NCBI RefSeq assembly: GCF_007595705.1
Contig: NZ_NISY01000016.1
Location: 1-64,000, forward strand
Length of the DNA stretch: 64,000 nucleotides
Source of the DNA: Streptomyces sp. SAJ15
GTDB taxonomy: Bacteria; Actinomycetota; Actinomycetes; Streptomycetales; Streptomycetaceae
Direction of reading: 5' to 3'
The notes below the pieces were generated by a model, which saw only the letters and a list, made by a program, of their open reading frames with translations, made no database searches and was not told the origin of the DNA. This document shows positions 32,454 through 40,678 of the stretch, piece after piece (positions within the stretch are counted from its first letter, which is position 1; each line of letters begins with the position of its first letter). The position numbers were made by a program, and so were the translations under genes.

Positions 32454-33374
32454 ATGCGGGCTTTGATCTACGACCCCGAGGCGCCCCAGGGGCTGCGGCT
32501 TGACGAGGTCCCGGACCCGGTTCCGGGGGAGGGGCAGGCCCTGGTCGAGGTGCGGTCGATCTCGTTCAACTACGGGGATCTGAAGTACCGGCCCGAGCTG
32601 GTCGAGCCGGGCGCCGTCTCCGGCTGGGACGCGGCGGGCGTCGTGGTGCGCGCCGCCGCCGACGGCTCGGGGCCGGCCGTGGGCACCCGTGTGGTGACCT
32701 TCGGCTGGAACAACGCATGGGCCGAGCTGCGCGCGGTGGACACCGCCGAGCTGGCCGTGGTGCCCGACTCCGTCGACCTCGGCGCCGCCAGCGCCCTCCC
32801 GGTCGCCGGCGTCACCGCCCTCCAGGCGCTGCGCAAGCTCGGCCCGGTGGTCGGCCGCCGGGTGCTGATCACCGGCGCCTCCGGCGGCGTCGGTCGCTTC
32901 GCCGTCCAGCTCGCCGCCCGCGCGGGCGCCGAGGTGGTCGCGGTGGTCGGCAGCCCCGAGCGGGCCGAGGGGCTGGCCGAGCTGGGCGCCCAGGAGGTCC
33001 TCATCGGCGACCTCGAGAAGATCTCCGGGCCGCTCCACGGGATCCTGGACAACGTCGGCGGCCCGCTGCTCGGCGAGGCCATGTTCCACCTCGCCCCGGG
33101 CGGCGTCGTCCAGTGGATCGGCAACGCCTCCCAGCAGCCGCTCCAGATCGGCGCGAAGCTCCGCGAGACCCGCAAGTGGCGGCTGGAGACGTTCTTCGTC
33201 GACACTCCGATCGGCGCCGACCTCCAGTACCTCGTCGACCTCCTCACCCGCGGCGAGCTCGACCCGCAGATCGGCTGGCGCGGCCCCTGGGACCGCGCCC
33301 CCGAGGCCGCCGAGGCCCTCTTCGGCCGCCGCGTCCAGGGCAAGGCGGTGCTGGACCTGCCGCCTCGTGGGTGA
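32454..33374 (+). CDS. MDR-family zinc-independent oxidoreductase
   Basis: 306 aa from ATG 32454 with GAGGAGTGGAGAG upstream. GroES-like N-terminal domain (MRALIYDPEAPQGLRLDEVPDPVPGEGQ, FNYGDLKYRP) and Rossmann motif ITGASGGVGRFAVQLAARAG. The catalytic zinc ligands of alcohol dehydrogenases are missing, so it belongs with quinone/enone reductases. The substrate is unknown. Its promoter region contains the heptamer repeat. Confidence 0.87.
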   Translation: MRALIYDPEAPQGLRLDEVPDPVPGEGQALVEVRSISFNYGDLKYRPELVEPGAVSGWDAAGVVVRAAADGSGPAVGTRVVTFGWNNAWAELRAVDTAELAVVPDSVDLGAASALPVAGVTALQALRKLGPVVGRRVLITGASGGVGRFAVQLAARAGAEVVAVVGSPERAEGLAELGAQEVLIGDLEKISGPLHGILDNVGGPLLGEAMFHLAPGGVVQWIGNASQQPLQIGAKLRETRKWRLETFFVDTPIGADLQYLVDLLTRGELDPQIGWRGPWDRAPEAAEALFGRRVQGKAVLDLPPRG

Positions 33375-33432
33375 CGACGAGAGCCGGTGAAAGGCGGCGG
33401 GGCGGGGAGCACTCCGCGCCCCGCCCGACGGC

Positions 33433-34518
33433 CTACAGCAGTACCACGGACCGCAGCACCTCACCGCGCTCCATCCGGGCGAACGACTCCTCGACCTCGT
33501 CCAGCGTGATCGTCTCGCTGACGAACGCGTCGAGAGGGAGCCGGCCCTGGAGGTAGAGGTCGATCAGCATCGGGAAGTCGCGGGAGGGCAGGCAGTCGCC
33601 GTACCAGGACGACTTGAGCGCCCCGCCCCGCCCGAAGACGTCCAGCAGCGGCAGCTCCAGCTTCATCTCCGGGGTCGGCACCCCGACGAGCACCACGGTG
33701 CCGGCCAGATCGCGGGCGTAGAACGCCTGCCGATAGGTCTCGGGGCGGCCGACGGCCTCGACGACGACGTCCGCGCCGTGTCCGCCGGTGAGCTCGCGGA
33801 CCCGCTCCACCACGTCCTCGGAGCGGCCGTTGACGGTGTGGGTGGCGCCGAGCGAGCGGGCCAGCTCCAGCTTCCGGTCGTCCAGGTCCACGGCGATGAT
33901 CTTCGCCGCGCCGGCCAGTCGGGCGCCGGCGATCGCGGCGCAGCCCACGCCACCGCAGCCGATCACGGCCACCGAGTCGCCACGGCCCACCCCGCCGGTG
34001 TTGATCGCGGCGCCGAGTCCGGCCATCACCCCACAGCCCAGCAGCCCGGCGGCGGCGGGCGCGGCGGCCGGGTCCACCTTGGTGCACTGCCCGGCCGCGA
34101 CCAGGGTCTTCTCGGCGAAGGCGCCGATGCCCAGGGCGGGCGAGAGCGGGGTGCCGTCGGCCAGCGTCATCGGCTGGGCGGCGTTGTGGGTGTTGAAGCA
34201 GTACCAGGGGCGGCCGCGCAGACAGGCGCGACACTGGCCGCACACCGCACGCCAGTTGAGGATGACGAAGTCACCGGGGGCCACCTCGGTGACGCCCTCG
34301 CCGACCGACTCCACGACGCCCGCCGCCTCATGGCCGAGCAGGAACGGGAACTCGTCGTTGATGCCGCCCTCGCGGTAGTGCAGGTCCGTGTGGCACACGC
34401 CGCACGCCTGTACCCGGACCACCGCCTCGCCCGGGCCCGGGTCCGGGACCACGATCGTCTCCACCCTGACCTGCTCGCCCTTGCCCAGGGCCACCACTCC
34501 GCGCACGTGTTGAGTCAT
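33433..34518 (-). CDS. S-(hydroxymethyl)mycothiol dehydrogenase (formaldehyde detoxification)
   Basis: 361 aa, the usual length of mycothiol-dependent formaldehyde dehydrogenases (class III-like zinc alcohol dehydrogenases of actinobacteria). Catalytic zinc ligands are in CGVCHTD and GHEAAG with a further distal Cys (LLGCGVMAG). The structural zinc lobe CGQCRACLRGRPWYC has four cysteines. The Rossmann motif is IGCGGVGCAAIAGARLAGA, ending in DLDDRK for NAD+. It oxidises the mycothiol-formaldehyde adduct. Homologues are called MscR or AdhE2. It is a single gene after a promoter gap of 138 nt. Confidence 0.88.
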   Translation of the reverse strand: MTQHVRGVVALGKGEQVRVETIVVPDPGPGEAVVRVQACGVCHTDLHYREGGINDEFPFLLGHEAAGVVESVGEGVTEVAPGDFVILNWRAVCGQCRACLRGRPWYCFNTHNAAQPMTLADGTPLSPALGIGAFAEKTLVAAGQCTKVDPAAAPAAAGLLGCGVMAGLGAAINTGGVGRGDSVAVIGCGGVGCAAIAGARLAGAAKIIAVDLDDRKLELARSLGATHTVNGRSEDVVERVRELTGGHGADVVVEAVGRPETYRQAFYARDLAGTVVLVGVPTPEMKLELPLLDVFGRGGALKSSWYGDCLPSRDFPMLIDLYLQGRLPLDAFVSETITLDEVEESFARMERGEVLRSVVLL

Positions 34519-34557
34519 GCGGTCAGCCTAGGCGGGGGTGACGCGGGGCGGCACGAG

Positions 34558-34600
34558 CGAAACGGGCCGCACCCGGGGGTGGAGGGTGCGGCCCGCTTCG
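34558..34600 (-). terminator. Terminator of the M4 protease gene
   Basis: 17-bp arms (34558-34574, 34584-34600) with one mismatch, GC-rich, 57 nt past the protease stop. Confidence 0.75.
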
Positions 34601-34656
34601 CGGTGGAGGCTCGCGGGGGAGGCACTACCCCGCGGCCGCCTCGGAGGATCCGGCGA

Positions 34657-36288
34657 TCACTTCACGTTGATGGCGGTCCAGGCCGCCGCCACCGCCTTGT
34701 ACTCGGCGCTGCTGGAGCCGTACAGGTCGGCCGCCGCCTTCAGGGTGCCGGTGCGGGCCGCCTTGTAGTTGGTGGTCGAGGTGAAGTACGTGGTCAGCGC
34801 CTTGTACCAGATCTTGGTGGCCTTGTCCCGGCCGATGCCGGTGACCTTCGAGCCGTCGTAGGTCGGGCTGTTGTAGCTGACGCCGTTGACGGTCTTGGCG
34901 CCGCTGCCCTCGCTCAGCAGGTAGTAGAAGTGGTTGGCCGGGCCGGAGGAGTAGTGCACGTCGACGCCGCCCAGGCCGCTGTACCAGTAGTCCTTGGAGG
35001 CGCCGTCCTTGCTCGGCTTGTCCTGGTAGCGCAGCGGGGTGCCGTCGCCGTTGATGTCGATCTTCTCGCCGATGAGGTAGTCACCGGGGTCGGAGGAGTT
35101 GCCGGAGTGGAACTCCGTGGCGGTGGCGAAGATGTCCGAGGTCGCCTCGTTCAGGCCGCCCGACTCACCGCTGTAGCGCAGGCCCGCCGTGTTGGAGGTG
35201 ACGCCGTGGGTGAGCTCGTGCGCGGCCACGTCCAGCGAGGTGAGCGGGTTGGCGTTGCCCTCGCCGTCGCCGTAGGTCATGCAGAAGCAGCTGTCGTCCC
35301 AGAACGCGTTGACGTAGTTCTGGCCGTAGTGGACCCGGCTGTAGGCGGCCTTGCCGTCGTTCTTGATGCCGTTGCGGCCCAGCACGTCCTTGTAGAAGTC
35401 CCAGGTGGCCGCGTGGCCGTAGGCCGCGTCCACGGCCGCGTTCTGCCGGCCGCCGCCCCACACGTCGTCGGCGTCGGTGAACAGGCTGCCGGTGCCCGAG
35501 GTGCGCTGGTTGAGGTCGTACGTCTTGTGACCGCCGCGCGCGCCGTCGGTGAGGTTGTAGGTCGAGCCGCTCCTGGTGGTGGTCAGCGGCACCGTGCCGT
35601 TGTAGTCGCCGGTGCCGGTGCCGGTCTCGATCCGCTCGTCGCTGAAGAGCTTCTCGCCGGTGGCGGCGTCGGTGATGACGTGCAGTTCGCTCGGCGTGCC
35701 GTCGTGCTGCAGCCCGGTGACCACGGTCTCCCAGGCCAGCACCGGCTTGCCGTTCGCCGCCCAGATCACCTTGCGCGGGGCCTTCTTGGCGTCGGCCTTG
35801 CCGGTCTTCCCGGCCGCGGCCTTGAGCGCGGTCTTCTCGGCGCTGGCGGCCGGGACCTTGGCGTCCGTGCCGGACACGGCTATCCGGGCGGTCGTCGCCT
35901 TGGTCACGCTGCGGGCGCCGCTCTTCTTCTCGTGCACCACGAGGTCGCCGCCGAGGACCGGGAGCCCGGCGTAGGTGCGCTCGTAGCGGGTGTGGACGGT
36001 GCCGTCCGCGTCCTTGAGGACGTCACGGACGACCAGCTTCTCCTTGGTCCCGAGCCCCAGGGACTCGGCCTCGGCGCCCACCCGCGTCTGCGCCGCCTTG
36101 ATGGCGGAGGCCCGCTGATCGGCCGTCAGCAGCAGCGCGCTGGCACCCGCGGCGCGGTCCGCACCCGCGTCACGGTCGGGCTGCGCGTTGGCGGCACTCT
36201 GGACGCCGACGACCACCATGGCGGCGGAGGCGACGAGGGCGGCGGCGCGGAGGGCGTTCTTGCGAGGGGAGGAAGCGGAAAGTCTCAC
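34657..36288 (-). CDS. Secreted thermolysin-like neutral metalloprotease (M4)
   Basis: 543 aa from GTG 36288, with AAGGAG at ideal distance. The signal peptide is residues 1-35 (RKNALRAAALVASAAMVVVGVQSAANA). The FTP and PepSY-type propeptide is about 45-225, and the mature M4 domain about 228-543. Zinc site HELTH is at 357-361 with the third ligand Glu381 in GGLNEATSD. The C-terminal M4 domain with the catalytic His region (VDVHYSSGPANHFYY) is complete. It digests extracellular proteins. The start gives a normal preproenzyme length for the family. Confidence 0.95.
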   Translation of the reverse strand: MRLSASSPRKNALRAAALVASAAMVVVGVQSAANAQPDRDAGADRAAGASALLLTADQRASAIKAAQTRVGAEAESLGLGTKEKLVVRDVLKDADGTVHTRYERTYAGLPVLGGDLVVHEKKSGARSVTKATTARIAVSGTDAKVPAASAEKTALKAAAGKTGKADAKKAPRKVIWAANGKPVLAWETVVTGLQHDGTPSELHVITDAATGEKLFSDERIETGTGTGDYNGTVPLTTTRSGSTYNLTDGARGGHKTYDLNQRTSGTGSLFTDADDVWGGGRQNAAVDAAYGHAATWDFYKDVLGRNGIKNDGKAAYSRVHYGQNYVNAFWDDSCFCMTYGDGEGNANPLTSLDVAAHELTHGVTSNTAGLRYSGESGGLNEATSDIFATATEFHSGNSSDPGDYLIGEKIDINGDGTPLRYQDKPSKDGASKDYWYSGLGGVDVHYSSGPANHFYYLLSEGSGAKTVNGVSYNSPTYDGSKVTGIGRDKATKIWYKALTTYFTSTTNYKAARTGTLKAAADLYGSSSAEYKAVAAAWTAINVK

Positions 36289-36722
36289 TCGATCTCCTTG
36301 CACGGGGCCGCGAGAGGGCGGCCGTGTGGGGGACGGACAGCCTTGGGTGAGGCCGTCCGGTGGTGCAGGTGATGCCGATGTGCTCACCGATGCAGCGGCG
36401 AACGTCCAGAGACTGACATCGATCGAAGTGATCTGACAGGTTCGTAACAAGAATTTGACTTTTGGCTGTCCGTTACCGGTCGTTACGTGTCCGCTATATG
36501 GTGAACAGGCCCTGAAGCACGGGGACTTATGAAGCGTCAGTTCCGCTTGTCTCGCCGATGTGCGAGGTCGATCCGGGGCGACGAGGTCGGGTCGGTGGCC
36601 GCGCGGTCGCCTGTGCCGGCGGCGGTGGGGGCGGCCGAAAAGGCTCCCGGCAAATACCCGCAACCACTGAGGAACGGTACAGTCCGGCCATAAGCCCCAG
36701 TAGACCTCTGTGGAGGCACGAC

Positions 36723-36947
36723 GTGGCCGATCACGGCAACGGTTCCCCGGGACGCCGCGGTGAGTGGACCGACCACCGCTACGCCGACCTGGTCAGGCAG
36801 GTGCGCCAGCAGGCGGTGGCCGCCGCGCGGCACACCGGCGGCCGCTCCTGCCCGGTCTGCGCCGGACTCGGGGCGGTGGTGATGCAGCGTGCGGGCAAGC
36901 CCTTCAGTCTGCCCTGTATCGCCTGTTCCGTTCCGCGTGCGTCCTAG
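36723..36947 (+). CDS. Small CxxC/CxxC protein
   Basis: 74 aa from GTG 36723 with GGAGG at 8 nt. Basic helical N-terminus (EWTDHRYADLVRQVRQQAVAAARHTG), then CPVCAGLGAVV and CIAC, a probable zinc knuckle with a CPxC-x16-CxxC layout. The function is unknown. The next small gene, with a related zinc-ribbon arrangement, starts 74 nt later. Confidence 0.65.
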   Translation: MADHGNGSPGRRGEWTDHRYADLVRQVRQQAVAAARHTGGRSCPVCAGLGAVVMQRAGKPFSLPCIACSVPRAS

Positions 36948-37021
36948 GAGCAACCCCTATCCGGGTGATTCGGATGGGATGCGGGAGGACTCCTGAGACG
37001 GCTCGCGTACCCTGCGCCGCG

Positions 37022-37276
37022 ATGACCGAATTCGTAGACGAAGCCCGCTCCCGCACCGCGCGCCTGCTCCGGATGGCCGCAACCGAGGACGGCCGCACGC
37101 GGGCGCGGATCATCGAGTACGCGGACACCACCCCCGAGCCGCCGCTCATGGGGCGCGACGGCATCCGCACCACCGGCTGCCCCCGCTGTCGCCGCACCAT
37201 GTGGTGGCAGCGCGACGCCGGCGGGCCGCTCTGGGTGTGCGCGTCCTGCGGGCACGTACAGGACCCGGGGCCCTGA
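37022..37276 (+). CDS. Small zinc-ribbon protein
   Basis: 84 aa from ATG 37022. After a helical N-terminal half (DEARSRTARLLRMAATEDGR) the C-terminal half holds CPRCRRTMWW...WVCASCGHV, a classical two-knuckle zinc ribbon. Such short proteins often bind nucleic acid or act as adaptors, but no partner is evident. It ends just before a strong bidirectional terminator. Confidence 0.65.
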   Translation: MTEFVDEARSRTARLLRMAATEDGRTRARIIEYADTTPEPPLMGRDGIRTTGCPRCRRTMWWQRDAGGPLWVCASCGHVQDPGP

Positions 37277-37283
37277 GAACGAG

Positions 37284-37315
37284 CGAGGGCCGCCCCTCGG
37301 AAGGGGCGGCCCTCG
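37284..37315. terminator. Bidirectional terminator
   Basis: Perfect 14-bp stem (37284-37297, 37302-37315) with a CGGA loop, between the convergent zinc-ribbon and terD genes. Confidence 0.88.
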
Positions 37316-37346
37316 GTCATGGCCGGGACGCGGCGCGGGTCGTCCG

Positions 37347-37922
37347 TCAGACGTTGACGCCGAAGTCCTTGGCGATGCCCACGAGGCCCGAGGCGTAGCC
37401 CTGGCCGACCGCGCGGAACTTCCACTCGGCGCCGTGGCGGTACAGCTCGCCGAAGACCATCGCGGTCTCGGTGGCGGCGTCCTCGCTCAGGTCATAGCGG
37501 GCGATCTCCGCGCCGCCGGCCTGGTTGAGGATGCGGATGTAGGCGTTGCGCACCTGGCCGAAGTTCTGGCTGCGCGACTCGGCGTCGTAGATGGAGACCG
37601 GGAAGACGATCTTCTCGATCTCGGTCGGGAGGCCCGCCAGGTTGACGTTGATCTGCTCGTCGTCGCCCTCGCCCTGGCCGGTGAGGTTGTCACCGGAGTG
37701 CACGATGGTCTGGTCCGGCGTGGACTTGTTGTTGAAGAAGATGAAGTGCTGGTCGGAGTGGACCCGGCCGCCCGCGTTGACCGCGATGGCGCTCGCGTCG
37801 AGGTCGAAGTCGGTGCCGGTGGTGGTGCGGACGTCCCAGCCGAGGCCGACGGTGACGGCGGTCAGGCCCGGTGCCTCCTTGGTGAGGGAGACGTTGCCGC
37901 CCTTGGACAGGCTTACAGCCAT
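37347..37922 (-). CDS. terD: TerD-family calcium-binding stress protein
   Basis: 191 aa, the standard length for TerD. It opens with AVSLSKGGNVSLTKEAPGL and contains GLGWDVRTTTGTDFDLDASA and the DNLTGQGEGDDEQI loop, whose aspartates bind calcium in this family. TerD proteins give tellurite resistance and influence development and calcium signalling in Streptomyces. It is a stand-alone copy, without the other ter genes. Confidence 0.93.
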   Translation of the reverse strand: MAVSLSKGGNVSLTKEAPGLTAVTVGLGWDVRTTTGTDFDLDASAIAVNAGGRVHSDQHFIFFNNKSTPDQTIVHSGDNLTGQGEGDDEQINVNLAGLPTEIEKIVFPVSIYDAESRSQNFGQVRNAYIRILNQAGGAEIARYDLSEDAATETAMVFGELYRHGAEWKFRAVGQGYASGLVGIAKDFGVNV

Positions 37923-38117
37923 GGGGAGTCCCTTTCATGGTCGAGTCGTCGGGCTTCGTACTCCGGACGAAGCTACCGTCACCCTGCTCAACGCGAACGA
38001 GGGACCACGAGGTTCCAGCTCTCTTTACTTTCTTTGCCGAATCCTGATGCCGGCCGTCCACGGGGGCCGAGCGGAATTGGGGTGACGGGGTCCGCGGGGC
38101 GCGGGATCATAGGTGTC

Positions 38118-38546
38118 ATGTCCGGGCCCCACGTCATCCGTGGCTCGGTCTCCCTGCCGGAGACCGAGCTCATGTGGCGTTTCTCGCGCTCCTCCGGCCC
38201 CGGCGGCCAGCACGTCAACACCAGCGACAGCCAGGTGGAGCTCCGCTTCGACCTCGCGGCCACCGAGGCGCTCCCCGAGGTGTGGAAGCGGCGCGCCCTG
38301 GAGCGACTCGCCGGCCGGCTGGTCGACGGGGTGGTGTCCGTACGGGCGTCCGAGCACCGCTCCCAGTGGCGCAACCGGGAGACGGCGCTGGTCCGGCTGG
38401 CCTCGCTGCTGGCGGAGGCGACCGCCCCGCCGCCCAAGCCGCGCCGCCCCACCCGTGTGCCGCGGGGCATCAACGAGCGGCGGCTCCGGGAGAAGAAACA
38501 GCGCGCCGAGACCAAGCGCGGCCGCAGCGGTCGCGACTGGGGCTGA
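38118..38546 (+). CDS. arfB: Peptidyl-tRNA hydrolase ArfB (ribosome rescue)
   Basis: 142 aa from ATG 38118. The release-factor catalytic motif GPGGQHVN (GGQ at 29-31) and a basic C-terminal tail (RLREKKQRAETKRGRSG) that enters the empty mRNA channel are both present. It releases peptides from ribosomes stalled at the end of truncated mRNAs. It is divergent from terD, and the 205 nt after it hold no other gene. Confidence 0.93.
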   Translation: MSGPHVIRGSVSLPETELMWRFSRSSGPGGQHVNTSDSQVELRFDLAATEALPEVWKRRALERLAGRLVDGVVSVRASEHRSQWRNRETALVRLASLLAEATAPPPKPRRPTRVPRGINERRLREKKQRAETKRGRSGRDWG

Positions 38547-38751
38547 GCGACCCGCTCGCCCACGTTCCCGTTCGGGGCCGGCGGCCCGCCCGGGGTCGCG
38601 GCCCACTCGGCGGGGGTCCCTGCTCGGCCTCGTTCCGTTGCTGCATTCCGGTGTGTTTTGCCGCCGTGTCGGCTTGGTGTGCCCGCCTCGCTACTGATTG
38701 TCCGTTAAGTGGAGATAACGGAAATTAATCCGATCTCAGTGAGGTGGCGTC

Positions 38752-39618
38752 ATGCTCCATTCCATTCCTCGGGGACTCGCTGCCGCGAGCATCGCGGTGG
38801 CGATCGCTGCGGGCCCGATGACCGGTGCGGCCTTCGCGGCGTCCGCTCCCGCCGCCGCGCCGTCCGTCGCGGCCCACGACTGCGACTCCAGCTCCAGCAA
38901 GTCCGAGAAGAAGGACAGCAAGAAGCGCACGGGCGACAACTGCGACAACGGGAACCACAACAACAACCACGACTACAACAACAACCACCACTACAACAAC
39001 GACCACAACGGGCGTGACGACGACCGTGAGTACAACCACTACCACCACTACTTCCACCACTACGACAAGGGCCGCCACGACAACGGCCACCGTGGCTTCG
39101 ACTGGAAGGACGTCATCAAGTACGCCCTGATCGGCCACCACGGGGGCGGCCACGGCGGCAACGGCCACAAGGGTGGTTACGGCGGCTTCGGCCACAACGG
39201 CGGCGGCTGCGGCGACAACGGCTACGGCGGCTTCGGCCACCACGGCGGCAACGGCGGCCACAACGGTGGTCACGGCGGCTACGGCGGCTACGGCCACAAC
39301 GGCGGCGGCAACGGCGGCTACGGCGGCAACGGCGGCCACAACGGCGGCTACGGCGGCAACGGTGGCTACGGCGACAAGAGCGGCTACCGCCACGGCGACG
39401 ACAACCACGACGACAACGGCAACGGCAACCACTACAACGGCAACAACCACAACGGGAACCACCACAACGGCGACAACCACAACGGCGGCCGCGGGGACTA
39501 CGGCGGCTTCGGCGGTCACCGGGGCGACTACGGCCACCACGACGACAACGACAACGGCGGCTGCGAGTTCAGCATCACCAAGAACGCCCTCGGCGGTCTG
39601 TTCGCCGTGAACTTCTAG
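38752..39618 (+). CDS. Secreted His/Gly/Asn-rich repetitive protein
   Basis: 288 aa from ATG 38752. The signal peptide is residues 1-30 (GLAAASIAVAIAAGPMTGAAFAA). The mature protein is mostly low-complexity: an Asn/His/Asp stretch (70-115) and a Gly/His/Asn/Tyr stretch (130-275) built from GGYGG, GHNGG and GNGG units. An ordinary core segment, GFDWKDVIKYALIGHHG, sits between them, and CEFSITKNALGGLFAVNF ends the protein. Four cysteines are present. The histidine density suggests metal binding or an adhesive surface material. No family is assigned. The frame is supported by the start, the signal peptide and the terminator after it. Confidence 0.78.
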   Translation: MLHSIPRGLAAASIAVAIAAGPMTGAAFAASAPAAAPSVAAHDCDSSSSKSEKKDSKKRTGDNCDNGNHNNNHDYNNNHHYNNDHNGRDDDREYNHYHHYFHHYDKGRHDNGHRGFDWKDVIKYALIGHHGGGHGGNGHKGGYGGFGHNGGGCGDNGYGGFGHHGGNGGHNGGHGGYGGYGHNGGGNGGYGGNGGHNGGYGGNGGYGDKSGYRHGDDNHDDNGNGNHYNGNNHNGNHHNGDNHNGGRGDYGGFGGHRGDYGHHDDNDNGGCEFSITKNALGGLFAVNF

Positions 39619-39639
39619 TCCGCGTCACCTGGTCGGCAT

Positions 39640-39679
39640 CACCCCCCGGATCGTCCGGTCGTCGGACGGTCCGGGGGTG
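39640..39679. terminator. Terminator between convergent genes
   Basis: Imperfect 17-18-bp stem CACCCCCCGGATCGTCCG / CGGACGGTCCGGGGGTG, 21 nt after the stop of the repetitive protein. It serves this gene and the convergent flavin reductase. Confidence 0.7.
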
Positions 39680-39731
39680 TTCCCGCTCCGGCCGTCGGCG
39701 ACCGGCCTCCCCCGGCTCCGCCCGCCCCGGA

Positions 39732-40289
39732 TCAGTCCAGCGCGCGGTAGCGCCCGCGGAAGTACATCAGGGGCCCGCCCTCCGCGCTCGGCGTGGCGGC
39801 CGTGAGCACCCGGCCGACGACCAGCGTGTGATCGCCGGCGGTCACCCGCTGCTCGGTGCGGCACTCCAGGGTGGCCAGCGCCCCGCCCACCAGCGGGGCC
39901 CCCGAGGCCGCGCCGCGCGTGGTGGCGAGGTCCTGGAAGAGCAGCCGGTCGCTGATCCGGCCCTTCATGGCGAAGCGCCCCGCCACCTGGCGCTGGCTCT
40001 CGGCCAGGATCGAGACCGCCCACAGCGGCTGCCGGGACAGCAACTCCGCCATCCGCGACTCGTTGCGCACGCTCACCATCACCAGCGGCGGGTCGAGCGA
40101 CACGGACAGGAACGCGGTGGCGGTCATTCCGACGTCCTCGCCGCGCGGACCGTCCTCGGGGTCGTGCGCGGTCACCAACACCACGCCCGCGGCCAGCCGC
40201 GACAGCGCGGCACGGAACTCGTCGTCGCTCACACCCTCAGCATGGGGCACGGCGGACTCGGTGGTCGTGGAAGGCGCGGTCGAGAACAC
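39732..40289 (-). CDS. Flavin reductase-like FMN-binding protein
   Basis: 185 aa. Flavin reductase (split beta-barrel) domain: FRAALSRLAAGVVLVTA, GMTATAFLSVSLDPPLVMVSV, a flavin-contacting region and GRVLTA near the end. It reduces FMN or FAD with NAD(P)H, often for a partner monooxygenase. No monooxygenase is adjacent, although the flavin enzymes at 27.5-30.8 kb are candidates. It is divergent from the diguanylate cyclase gene. Confidence 0.88.
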   Translation of the reverse strand: MFSTAPSTTTESAVPHAEGVSDDEFRAALSRLAAGVVLVTAHDPEDGPRGEDVGMTATAFLSVSLDPPLVMVSVRNESRMAELLSRQPLWAVSILAESQRQVAGRFAMKGRISDRLLFQDLATTRGAASGAPLVGGALATLECRTEQRVTAGDHTLVVGRVLTAATPSAEGGPLMYFRGRYRALD

Positions 40290-40543
40290 ACCGGCACGCT
40301 AGCCCGGCCGGCCGCGGCGGCGCATCGGCCCCGGGTACCAGTCGGGGCGTAGGTCTTCCGGAGGAGCGGGCGCGGGGCGACGGTTGCCGGGAGTCACCAC
40401 GGGCCGTCGGGGAGCGGTCGCGAAGGTGCCGGGGCAGCGCTCGGCGGGCGCCCAAGGGGGAGGCTGCCTCCCTATTTGCCCTATTTGCGTTCAGGAAAAC
40501 TGGGAGCGCTCACATAACGCCCTGCCAGGCATCGAACACGCAC

Positions 40544-40559
40544 TGTGACATGAGTCACA
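40544..40559 (+). promoter_or_regulatory. Perfect Crp-type site upstream of the diguanylate cyclase gene
   Basis: TGTGA-CATGAG-TCACA matches the classical CRP half-sites and the Streptomyces Crp motif GTG-N6-GNCAC without mismatch. It lies within the 18-bp dyad CTGTGACATGAGTCACAG (40543-40560), 120 nt before the start at 40679. The rest of the 389-nt interval 40290-40678 shows a TTGACC element at 40574 but no other gene. Confidence 0.65.
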
Positions 40560-40678
40560 GCGGGGGGTAATTGTTGACCCTGTGTACCTGGCGAGCAGCT
40601 CGCTGTGATTCAGTGGCGAGGGCAATCGGAGGACAAGAAGCCAGGAGTTGCTGTCGAGGTCTCGGGGGAGAGCGCGTG

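Noticed and set aside
38725..39540. A 271-codon minus-strand frame rich in Val/Ala
   Set aside because: It is the antisense of the Gly/His/Asn repeat gene; the sense strand has a signal peptide, a start and a terminator.
40543..40560. Reading the dyad upstream of cdgB as a BldD box
   Set aside because: The spacing between the AC and GT elements is 4 nt here, while the BldD consensus needs 5. The Crp reading is exact.
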